The translations under genes were made by a program, and so were the position numbers. Below the pieces are notes generated by a model. It ran no database searches, was not told the DNA's origin, and was given only the letters and a program-made list of their open reading frames with translations. Below are positions 28,201 through 35,644 of a DNA stretch of 64,000 nucleotides, piece by piece; position 1 is the first letter of the stretch; each line of letters begins with the position of its first letter. Origin of the DNA: Korobacter sp963703075 (GTDB lineage Bacteria; Acidobacteriota; Terriglobia; Terriglobales; Acidobacteriaceae); assembly GCA_963703075.1 (NCBI GenBank), contig OY969786.1:4650001-4714000 (forward strand), read 5' to 3'.

Positions 28201-28805
28201 GGCCCGTTCTCGGTCCCGAAAATGCTCGATCCGCCTCCCGATCCGCCAGGCCCCTGGTTTCCGGGAGTGTTGTTGGTTCCTCCGCCTCCGCTCTGCGAGC
28301 CATCTCCGAAGACGCCAGGCGTCAATTGTGCTAGCTGAAATACGTCGCGGTTGAACGACGGCATGTGCTGGATCTGATTGCTGGAAATCGTTGCGCTCAG
28401 CGTGGCCGTTTCTGTATCCAGCGCGCGCGTGGTGTCGGTGACGGTCACCGTCTGCTGGGATTGACCAATCGCGATCTCAAGATTTAACGAGTTGAGTTGC
28501 TCGGGAATGATCTGTACATCTTCGAGGATCTTCTGCTGAAACCCTTGCCGCTCGACCGTTAGGCGGTACGGCGCTGGGGGCAGAGCATTGAAGATGTAAA
28601 TTCCATTGTCATCGGTGATCGATACCTGTGTGCTGTTGGTGTCCTTGTTGATCAGCGTCACCGTCGCTCCCGGAACTACGGCCCCGGACGGGTCGGCCAC
28701 TGTGCCCCGCAATGAAGCCCGGAATTGCGCCTGCAGGGAGACCGTTGAAAATACGATGGTGAAAATCAGCAGTGCGATCTGAACTGCGAACTTCGAATGC
28801 CTCAT
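25281..28805 (-). CDS. TonB-dependent receptor, Oar-like, in the glucan locus
   Basis: Outer-membrane receptor of 1174 residues. The start at 28805 has a GGAG site and a signal peptide ending SLQAQ. A carboxypeptidase-regulatory-like domain (about 28-110, GTVADPSGAVVPGATVTL) precedes the plug, where a Gly/Ser/Asn-rich loop (about 175-205) is striking. The remaining part is an Oar-type beta barrel ending in LQARFSF, with an aromatic last residue as expected for outer-membrane insertion. There is no SusD gene. Gene context (GH3, GH144, LacI, MFS) suggests uptake of gluco-oligosaccharides. This substrate is inferred. Confidence 0.93.
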   Translation of the reverse strand: MRHSKFAVQIALLIFTIVFSTVSLQAQFRASLRGTVADPSGAVVPGATVTLINKDTNSTQVSITDDNGIYIFNALPPAPYRLTVERQGFQQKILEDVQIIPEQLNSLNLEIAIGQSQQTVTVTDTTRALDTETATLSATISSNQIQHMPSFNRDVFQLAQLTPGVFGDGSQSGGGGTNNTPGNQGPGGSGGGSSIFGTENGPQIQSGGGQYETNSITVDGISTVSAVWGGTSVITPSEDSIQDMKVVSNNYDAENGRFSGAQIQVTSKSGTNQVHGSAFFKASRPGLNAYQRWNGTGSVDSVNPDGSLKTPAERGLNRDENRFNQYGGSVGGPIWKNKVFAFFNWETSPLSASTTGQGWYETSQFDQLIASTNTIAGKYLSVPGSGVNSSGIVTQTCANIGLTQGVNCAQLPGGLDIGSPLTSGIGHQDLTYNSGNIPGVGNGLDGIPDVALFNTVDPTKTSQMQFNGRVDANVTDKDRLAFAIYWVPSTTTDYEGPVRPENLWHHDVVNDAFSVIWDHTFSPTLLNQARANAAGWRFNEVASNPQEPFGLPEANVDSMGQMNNGFQYFGAPGPSVYNQWTYSYNDVLTKVLGRHDVKMGGEFTRLQYLNEAIYAARPQFDFRNLWDFANDAPYFESGQFDAATGLPSPNRQDDRENLWGFFVQDDFKLRPNLTINMGLRWSYFGSLYTKQNNLDVLQLGSGSAALTDMRIRVGGNLANPQKMNFGPMIGFAWSPNRFDSKFVLRGGFGIAYNQNEIAITANSFGNPPNVVSPSFTCPQPYSANPTCANTGILYETAGDINSIFGYAPNPATVTTFGSNNLPTSGETGVTGFPANQKAITNYHYSLDTQYQLPFNSVMSLGYQGNLTRHLLIQENYNVVAAIAGAPTNPLINQVGFWDNNGNANYNAMLASLNHNFSKDFQLAAQYTWSKAMDENSGPYYLDPYPASVHNAYGRAAYNVTDAFKLWGMWQPVIFRGAHNWAEKIVGGWSLSGIWNLHSGFPWDPNYGIVGGDLYYQGANYYSNLRPASVVPGYGTSTSNQTFMQATNPNFGGNGSVYFTGPSYPLAPAFPAVSAAPTPGIQRNSLNGPGYNDVDMSLAKAFGVPNNKILGEAAKFEIRADFYNVFNKLNINTGSIDNNVGTANPDGTVVPNSDFGVARSALGSRTIQLQARFSF

Positions 28806-29270
28806 AATTGATCTCCTCGGATCAATAAAACCTGCGACCAGCCCTACCTTGCGCGCTGTCGCCAATGTACGTGTGAATCTCTCTGCGAGAGATCTACTCT
28901 GAACGATGTCCGAAATGCTTTGGCAGTTACGGTGTGCCCGCCCGCGGGAGCGTGGTCGCGTACTGCGAACCCGGGTCCGAGGTCTTCGATTTGAATGATG
29001 AGGTTTGAGCGGAGCTAGCGAGGTGTGAGAAATGGGATCTGACGGAAAGCAGCATATGACCTCCGAGAACTTGCATTGGCAATCCGGATCGGTCCTCGAC
29101 AGGCGACTCTATAAGTTGGGCCGGATTGAGACAGCGTCACTAAACCGATACCTAATCGATTTAATTAGCGGCGCGAGCATACCATGTCCATCCATGGAGT
29201 CAATTCAAAAATCGATTCGACTTCCTAACTGTTCCTTGCTATGCACGGGTCGCTATGCGACACTGCGCGC
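28806..29270. promoter_or_regulatory. divergent control region of TonB receptor and LacI genes
   Basis: 465 bp without a gene. It contains the inverted repeat ATCTCTC-TGC-GAGAGAT at 28877-28893, 72 bp before the receptor start; CTAAT...ATTAG at 29152-29168 enclosing AATCGATT (29154-29161); and a second AATCGATT at 29210-29217. These are candidate sites for the LacI protein encoded to the right. Confidence 0.5.
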
Positions 29271-30347
29271 ATGACTCGGCGAAAGTCGGCTTCGCCTGTG
29301 CGGCCAATCCCAGACAATCAGACACAGCCCATCAGTCTCAAGCAGCTCGCTGAACATCTAGGACTCTCCTCGGCCACTGTTTCCATCGTCATCAACCGCA
29401 CCCCGCTGTCCGACATGATTCCCGAGGAAACCAAGAAACGCATTTGGGAAGCCGCCCGCCGCTTTAACTACCGCCCCAACATCATCGCCCGCTCTTTACG
29501 GCAGCAGCGCACCTACTCCATCGGAGTCCTGCTTCCAGAGTTCAGCGACGGCTACTCTGCCCTCGTTTTGAGCGGAATCGAAGATTACCTGCTGCAAAAA
29601 GGTTATGCGTGGCTTGCCGCCAGCCATCGTCATAAAGAAGATCTCATCCGTGAATATCCCCGTCTCCTCTATACCCGCGCGGTCGAGGGATTGATCACCG
29701 TCGACACTCCCTATAACGAAAATCTGCCGTTTCCCGTGGTTTCAGTGTCCGGTCACCGTCAGATCGAGGGGGTTACGAACATCGTTCTCAACCACGAACG
29801 GGCAGCGGAGCTGGCGATTGGACATTTTTACGACCTCGGCCATCGCCGCATCGCCTTCATCAAGGGACAATCTTTCAGTTCCGACACGGCAGTGCGCTGG
29901 CAGTCCATACGAAAAGCTTGCAAACGCTTTGGAATCACGCTGGATGTCAATCTCACCGCACAACTTGAGGGCATTTCTCCCTCGCCGGAACTGGGCTATG
30001 CCGCGGTGAAGAGAATCCTCGCGACCGGAACCCCGTTTACGGCACTCTTTGCCTTCAATGACGTTTCAGCGATTGGCGCAATCCGTGCATTGCAGGAGTC
30101 AGGGCGCAAGGTCCCCTATGATGTTTCCGTGGTAGGTTTCGACGACATTTACGGAGCTGCGTTCCATATCCCGGCGCTCACCACGATTCGCCAGCCGCTG
30201 GTAAAGATCGGCAGCTTGGCGGCGGAAACCCTGGTCGCTCGGATCTCCTCCTCGTCGCCGCCATGCTCTGACACCGTAGAAGTGGAACCCGAGCTGATAG
30301 TGCGCGAGTCCACCGCCTCCCCGAACAGTCAAGCTTCAGGTTTGTAA
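29271..30347 (+). CDS. LacI-family transcriptional regulator
   Basis: 358 residues. The N-terminal helix-turn-helix is ISLKQLAEHLGLSSATVSIV, followed by the hinge helix INRTPLSDMIPEETKKRIWE and NYRPNIIARSLRQQRT. The periplasmic-binding-type sugar domain spans about 75-345 (GVLLPEF, GLITVDTPY, FAFNDVSAIGAI, VVGFDDIYGAA). ATG at 29271 is chosen because it is the first Met that fits the family; an earlier frame start adds no conserved residues. The stop overlaps the MFS start (TAATG). It probably represses the glucan genes and senses a gluco-oligosaccharide; two AATCGATT motifs lie just upstream. Confidence 0.93.
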   Translation: MTRRKSASPVRPIPDNQTQPISLKQLAEHLGLSSATVSIVINRTPLSDMIPEETKKRIWEAARRFNYRPNIIARSLRQQRTYSIGVLLPEFSDGYSALVLSGIEDYLLQKGYAWLAASHRHKEDLIREYPRLLYTRAVEGLITVDTPYNENLPFPVVSVSGHRQIEGVTNIVLNHERAAELAIGHFYDLGHRRIAFIKGQSFSSDTAVRWQSIRKACKRFGITLDVNLTAQLEGISPSPELGYAAVKRILATGTPFTALFAFNDVSAIGAIRALQESGRKVPYDVSVVGFDDIYGAAFHIPALTTIRQPLVKIGSLAAETLVARISSSSPPCSDTVEVEPELIVRESTASPNSQASGL

Positions 30348-31537
30348 TGAAACGCTTCCTCATCACTGCCCATGCGGTCTTTGCGCTCATCGGGATCGCC
30401 ACCACTATGTTGGGCCCGCTATTGCCAATCCTCTCCCAGCGTTGGAATCTGGCGGACCGTGAATCCGGTGGCCTCTTCCTGGCGCAATTTGTGGGTGGAT
30501 TCGCTGGCGCCATCGCTTCCACCCTGATCGCCAGGCGCTTTTCCCTGCATATCATTGCGCGCAGCGGCGTCTTACTGACCGCCGCCGGCATCCTCGGCCT
30601 GGCAACCTCCTCGCGGCTGGTTGCCACGGTGGGCATCGCGGTGTACGGGATCGGCCTCGGCCTCTGCACGCCCTCTATCACCGCCGCCGTGAGTGAGGCA
30701 GCCCCGGATCGCCGCGCGTCCATGTTGAACCTGCTGAATTTTGCCTGGGCGCTCGGCGCAATTACCGCCCCCAACCTCATCCTCGCCGCGCTGCGGCATA
30801 CCAGCGTTCAGGTACCTGGAATGTTGGTCGCGTATGCAGTCGTTCTTACCGCCAGCGCCTTTCTCATTCCCCGGATCGAGGTTTCGTCGTTTCGCGAGGA
30901 AAAATCGACGTCAAAGCTGCCTGCCAGCACATGGCGGCTGATTTTCGCCTGCGGAGCGCTGATTTTCTTGTATGTCGGTATCGAAAATGGAGTCGCGGGC
31001 TGGCTGCCCACCTTCGCCACTCGGATCCACGCATTCGGGCTGGAACGGAGCGCTTTGTTGCAGGACACTTTTTGGACGACCTTCTTGTTCGCCCGGTTGA
31101 GTGCTCCGGTCATTTTGCGCTGGACCGGCGAACGCCTCCTGTTGACGATTTCGATTTTCGTAGCCACCGTCAGCACGGCCGGATTGCTGCTGTTCCACGT
31201 ATCGTCAGGGCTATTTTTGTCGGTAGCTGGTATCGGTCTTGGATGCGCCGCGATCTTTCCCACCGCCATCGCGATTCTTTCCCATCGTCTCTCCGGGCGT
31301 TCTGGATCAAAGCTCGGGCTTATGTTCGCGTCGGCAGGTCTTGGGGCAGCCGTTCTCCCCTACGGAATCGGCGCACTCTCCTCCGCGTCGCAGAATCTTC
31401 GCATTGGCATGTCGCTGTTGATTGTCGCCGAAATAGGATTGCTGATTGCTCACCTGGTGATGTCGCACTCCGTCGCACGAGTAGAAGAAGGCCCTGCCCC
31501 GGTCACCGTAGAGAAGGTCATAGCGACCGGTGTCTGA
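30347..31537 (+). CDS. MFS transporter, sugar-carrier type
   Basis: 396 residues with about 12 membrane helices and a central charged loop (about 178-195). Sequence such as LGPLLPILSQRW, GLGLCTPSITAAVSEAAPDRR and LNLLNFAWALGAITAPNL resembles the fucose/glucose-type symporter branch of the MFS. Translation is coupled with the LacI gene by a 1-bp overlap. It probably imports glucose or a short glucan product across the inner membrane. The exact substrate is inferred only from context. Confidence 0.85.
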   Translation: MKRFLITAHAVFALIGIATTMLGPLLPILSQRWNLADRESGGLFLAQFVGGFAGAIASTLIARRFSLHIIARSGVLLTAAGILGLATSSRLVATVGIAVYGIGLGLCTPSITAAVSEAAPDRRASMLNLLNFAWALGAITAPNLILAALRHTSVQVPGMLVAYAVVLTASAFLIPRIEVSSFREEKSTSKLPASTWRLIFACGALIFLYVGIENGVAGWLPTFATRIHAFGLERSALLQDTFWTTFLFARLSAPVILRWTGERLLLTISIFVATVSTAGLLLFHVSSGLFLSVAGIGLGCAAIFPTAIAILSHRLSGRSGSKLGLMFASAGLGAAVLPYGIGALSSASQNLRIGMSLLIVAEIGLLIAHLVMSHSVARVEEGPAPVTVEKVIATGV

Positions 31538-31563
31538 ATTCGGAAACTCCCTGATACAAGAGG

Positions 31564-31591
31564 AAATGGCGGCCGAATGGCCGCCATTTTT
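31564..31591. terminator. shared terminator between MFS and pckG
   Basis: Perfect 11-bp arms AAATGGCGGCC/GGCCGCCATTT around GAAT, followed on the plus strand by TTTTTA. It lies between two convergent genes and could act in both directions. Confidence 0.85.
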
Positions 31592-31604
31592 ACGGGCATA
31601 ACTG

Positions 31605-33446
31605 TTACAGCCGGCAGATCAGCAATTCGCGTTCGTAGACCATCTCCGAAGGCAGGTGATCGTGGAGTTCGATGAATAACTCTTCGTGTCCCACGACCTC
31701 TTTTTTCCATTCGTCGCGATCCACCCGCTCCAACTCTTCGAACTGCTCGCGCGGGAACTCCATACCTTTCCACTCGATATCTTCGTATGCCGGTACCCAC
31801 CCGATGGGCGTCTCTTTTCCGAAACCGCGGCCGTGGACGCGGTCCACGATCCATTTGAGCACCCGCATATTTTCACTATAACCGGGCCACAGGAACCTAC
31901 CATCCCCTCCCTTGCGGAACCAGTTCACGTGGAATATACGCGGCGTCACGGTGAGATTACGCTGCATCTTCAGCCAATGACGGAAATAATCGCCCATGTG
32001 ATATCCGCAGAAGGGAAGCATTGCCATCGGATCGCGGCGCACTTTCCCAATTGTGCCCGCCGCGGCCGCGGTCATCTCGGAACCCATCGTGGCGCCCGTG
32101 TACACACCCGAGCTCCAATTGAACGCCTGGTAAACCAACGGCATGGTTGAGGCACGCCGTCCGCCGAAGATGAATGCACTGATCGGTACGCCCTCTGGAT
32201 CTTCCCAGTGCGGATCAATCGTCGGGCACTGCCGTGCCGGGGCCGTGAACCGAGCATTCGGATGCGCTGCCTTCGCGCCCGTCTCCTTCGCGATCTGCGG
32301 TGTCCACTTCTTGCCTTGCCAATCCATGCACTCGGCCGGCGGTTGGTCGGTCATGCCCTCCCACCACACGCCACCCTCCGGTGTCAGCGCAACGTTGGTG
32401 AAAATCGTGTTCTTGGCGAGCGCCGCCATGGCGTTGGGGTTGGTCTTCACCGATGTTCCAGGAGCCACACCGAAGAAGCCTGCTTCCGGATTAATCGCTC
32501 GCAGATGCCCGTTTGCGTCGGGTTTGATCCAGGCAATATCATCGCCGACCGTCCAAACCTTCCATCCCTCGAAGCCCTTCGGAGGAATGAGCATCGCGAA
32601 GTTGGTCTTGCCGCAGGCACTGGGGAACGCTGCTGCGACGTAGGTTTTCTCCCCCTGGGGCGATTCCACGCCGACAATCAGCATGTGCTCCGCCATCCAG
32701 CCTTCATCCCGCGCCATGGTGGATGCGATGCGCAGCGCGAAACATTTCTTGCCAAGCAGCGCATTTCCCCCGTAGCCAGACCCATACGACCAGATCTCGC
32801 GCGTTTCGGGGAAGTGCACGATGTACTTCTCCTTGTTGCATGGCCACGGCACGTCTTTTTGCCCGGGCTCGAGCGGCGCACCCACACTGTGCAAACAGGG
32901 AACTACGCGCTTCATATCCTTATCGATTTCCTTGAACACCCTCGTCCCGATGCGCGCCATGATGCGCATGTTCACTACGACATACGGCGAATCGGTAAGC
33001 TGTACCCCGATTTGCGACATCGGAGAATCAATTGGCCCCATGCTGAATGCCAGGACGTACATTGTTCGCCCCTTCATGCAGCCGGCAAAGAAGCCTCTCA
33101 GCTTCTTACGCATCGCAAACGGATCTTCCCAGTTATTCGTCGGGCCCGCTGCGTCTTTCGACAAGGAACAGATAAAAGTGCGGTCTTCCACGCGAGCCAC
33201 ATCACTGGCATCCGAGCGGGCGTAATAGCAGTTCGGCCAAAGTTTCTCGTTCAGTTTTACGAAGGTGCCGTTATTCACCAACTCGTTGCAAAGCTGTTCA
33301 TTTTCTTCGTCGGAGCCGTCCACCCAGTGAATGCGGTCGGGGGTGGTGAGCTCTGCCATCTTTTCCACCCACCGCAGCAGGTGCTTATTTTTTGCCAGAG
33401 GCGTTTCGCGCCGTGTCTTTGGTTCTGCAATCGTAGAATGTGCCAT
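31605..33446 (-). CDS. pckG: phosphoenolpyruvate carboxykinase, GTP-dependent
   Basis: Interconverts oxaloacetate and PEP with GTP in gluconeogenesis. The 613 residues match the GTP-dependent family, not the ATP type. Motifs are the kinase-1a P-loop AAFPSACGKTNFAML, VWTVGDDIAW for metal binding, FGGRRASTMPLV and NWFRKGGDGRFLWPGYSENM near the C-terminus. The N-terminus starts KNKHLLRWVEKMAELTTPD, with about 17 polar residues before it. It converges with the MFS gene and shares its terminator. It fits a heterotroph that grows on sugars and on C4 acids. Confidence 0.97.
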   Translation of the reverse strand: MAHSTIAEPKTRRETPLAKNKHLLRWVEKMAELTTPDRIHWVDGSDEENEQLCNELVNNGTFVKLNEKLWPNCYYARSDASDVARVEDRTFICSLSKDAAGPTNNWEDPFAMRKKLRGFFAGCMKGRTMYVLAFSMGPIDSPMSQIGVQLTDSPYVVVNMRIMARIGTRVFKEIDKDMKRVVPCLHSVGAPLEPGQKDVPWPCNKEKYIVHFPETREIWSYGSGYGGNALLGKKCFALRIASTMARDEGWMAEHMLIVGVESPQGEKTYVAAAFPSACGKTNFAMLIPPKGFEGWKVWTVGDDIAWIKPDANGHLRAINPEAGFFGVAPGTSVKTNPNAMAALAKNTIFTNVALTPEGGVWWEGMTDQPPAECMDWQGKKWTPQIAKETGAKAAHPNARFTAPARQCPTIDPHWEDPEGVPISAFIFGGRRASTMPLVYQAFNWSSGVYTGATMGSEMTAAAAGTIGKVRRDPMAMLPFCGYHMGDYFRHWLKMQRNLTVTPRIFHVNWFRKGGDGRFLWPGYSENMRVLKWIVDRVHGRGFGKETPIGWVPAYEDIEWKGMEFPREQFEELERVDRDEWKKEVVGHEELFIELHDHLPSEMVYERELLICRL

Positions 33447-33655
33447 TTTTCACCTGCCGCAGGGCGCGGCATCCTTCCGGGGTCCCCGGCAGCTCCGCTG
33501 GCAGGGGTGGTCCAGCAGCCCGATATTCTAGTGTATCCAACAACGTAGCGATGTGCGGTCGCTCACAAATCAGCTCTTATCCAACCTCACGCCTAACTTA
33601 TAGATGCACAAACACATAGAAACGATCTTGGTCGGCAATTTCGGTCTCGATCGCC

Positions 33656-35644
33656 TTATGGCGTCTTCTTGAGTACGGCGGTGTTCCGTTCGTCCGCCGC
33701 AACCCCCCGCATGAAGGTTCGCAGCGCGGCGAACTGGTCCATCGGCACCAAGAGGTCCTTTACGGTGTAAGAGCGGTTGTAATACAACACGTCATCTTTC
33801 GTTTCGATCTTGCTCTTGTACTCTGCGAACGGCGCGGTTACGTCCGCCGCCGAGGGCAGCTCGTCCACCTTGTATCCTGGCGGTAACTTAATGTCGATGA
33901 TGTCGCTTTCCAATGCTGTCGATTCATAGCTGACCGGGTACTTGCGCTTCTTGTCCTCGGCAATGGGTGAAGCCTTATATCCCAGAACCCGGGGCCGAAC
34001 GAGCATGAGATCTCCGGCGGACTTCGCATACTCCGCAGCCTCAAACTTGTAACGCAAAATCAGCGGCTGGTCGAATTTATCGAGGTTGGTCACGCTCGCA
34101 TACGTGAGCCGCGGTTTGTCGAAGTTCTCTCCCAGCAGTCCTTCGAAGACCTTCAGCCTTTTGTCGTGGTCCGCATGAAGAAGCCGCGACCGCAACCGGT
34201 AAGCTTCATCGCCGTTGCGGATCTCCTCGACCTCGCCCCGCAGACCGCCCTCCGGCGTGAGTTCTAAATGGGCGACACGCAGCAGCCGGTTGATTGCCGG
34301 AGGCGGCAGCGGCATCTTGATCAGTTCGCCTCCCGAACCGGTAATCACAAGCCCATAGCTCTCTTGCTCGTAACCCGGCAGCATCCCGAAACCGATCATG
34401 TCGTTTGTAGGATCGAAAAACAGGATTTTTCCGAGCTTTGGATCGTCTACCGTGGCATACAGGGCAATTGCGTCCACGGTAGGCGGCAGTTTAATCGCCA
34501 CGATCGCATGATTGAATGCCGCTGGCGATGGCAGGGCTGGATTCACTACCCCACGTTCGGTATCAACCAACGTGAGATACGCTTCGAATCCTGCCTCCTG
34601 CAGCATCGTGACCAACAGCGTGGCTTTGTCTTTGCAATCACCGTAACTGTTTGCAAAGGTGTCCCCCGCCATATGCGCCTGCACTCCGCCGATCCCAATG
34701 CTGATTTCCACGTAGCGAATATTGTGCTGGGCGTAATTGGCGAGTGCCTGCAATTTGGATAGCGCGTCCGGCTTGCCCGCGATCAATTCCGCGACCTTCG
34801 CCTGTATTTTCGGGGTAACGACCCGTCGGCCAGCGTTCAGGCCGTTGGCCCATCCAGCCACGTCGTTCCACGTGTTCATGTGCGCCGCTTTCGCCATCGA
34901 CGAAGAGTAAAGGCTGAACACCATGGATCCTGCGAGTGACTCCCACGCGGGCATTTCCGGTTCTTCCACGATTCCGTCTATGTCGTGGATCTCCCATTGC
35001 CAGTTATTTGCCCCCAGGTTCTGCGGCTTCTGCTCGGACCAGTTTCCGAAATGAAATTGATACTCCCATCCGGAAGGGAGATTGAGCGTAAACCGGCTCG
35101 TCTTAACCGGAATTTCTCTCTGGAACCTCCAGCTCTGGCTGAAGTTGTTGGGACGCACCCGCTGTTCGTACTCAAAGCCAACGCAGGTGCCCACATCCAG
35201 CCCAGGCGCTTTCAGGAACTTCACCCGTTCGTCGTTATAGAGCGCATCTGCGTAGGGGCTGCTGTCCACTGCATCTTTCTCTTTCAGCTCATATTCCTGA
35301 CCGCTCGGAGAAATACTCCAACCATGGATGCGCTGGATTTTTGTTTCGCTGTCGAAGTGAACATCGAGCCATCCCAGGTACTTCCCGCTCGGCCGCAAGA
35401 TCTTCCTCGCCACTCGATGGGTTATGTAGACGTCTCCATTGTCCTTTACTGTCAAGGTCCGGTCGTCGAGCAATACCACCCCGTTGGCCTCCTCGGGATA
35501 CTTTCCGAGCGGGGCATGTGCCAGCTGACGGAGCCAGTCCGGCGCAGAGTCGGCGGCGTGCGCCGGCCGACCAGCTAGAACCACGAAGAAAACACCCGCA
35601 ACCAACAGCGCGTTAATTGGCCATCTTGAGCACAGCTTGTTCAT
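33656..35644 (-). CDS. DUF3857 protein with an intact transglutaminase core
   Basis: A 662-residue exported protein: signal peptide 1-30 (ending AHA), a DUF3857 domain (about 50-215) and a transglutaminase-like core. The catalytic triad looks intact: Cys337 in YGDCKDKATLL, His379 in FNHAIVAI and Asp411 in FFDPTND. A beta-rich C-terminal domain follows. Transglutaminase-like domains of this type are usually proteases or amidases. It overlaps the end of the upstream paralogue by 32 bp, so the two are coupled. The substrate is unknown. Confidence 0.85.
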   Translation of the reverse strand: MNKLCSRWPINALLVAGVFFVVLAGRPAHAADSAPDWLRQLAHAPLGKYPEEANGVVLLDDRTLTVKDNGDVYITHRVARKILRPSGKYLGWLDVHFDSETKIQRIHGWSISPSGQEYELKEKDAVDSSPYADALYNDERVKFLKAPGLDVGTCVGFEYEQRVRPNNFSQSWRFQREIPVKTSRFTLNLPSGWEYQFHFGNWSEQKPQNLGANNWQWEIHDIDGIVEEPEMPAWESLAGSMVFSLYSSSMAKAAHMNTWNDVAGWANGLNAGRRVVTPKIQAKVAELIAGKPDALSKLQALANYAQHNIRYVEISIGIGGVQAHMAGDTFANSYGDCKDKATLLVTMLQEAGFEAYLTLVDTERGVVNPALPSPAAFNHAIVAIKLPPTVDAIALYATVDDPKLGKILFFDPTNDMIGFGMLPGYEQESYGLVITGSGGELIKMPLPPPAINRLLRVAHLELTPEGGLRGEVEEIRNGDEAYRLRSRLLHADHDKRLKVFEGLLGENFDKPRLTYASVTNLDKFDQPLILRYKFEAAEYAKSAGDLMLVRPRVLGYKASPIAEDKKRKYPVSYESTALESDIIDIKLPPGYKVDELPSAADVTAPFAEYKSKIETKDDVLYYNRSYTVKDLLVPMDQFAALRTFMRGVAADERNTAVLKKTP

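Noticed and set aside
32208..33548. 446-residue open frame opposite pckG
   Set aside because: It lies fully antisense to a well-conserved enzyme, has Arg/His/Pro-rich shadow composition and no domain.
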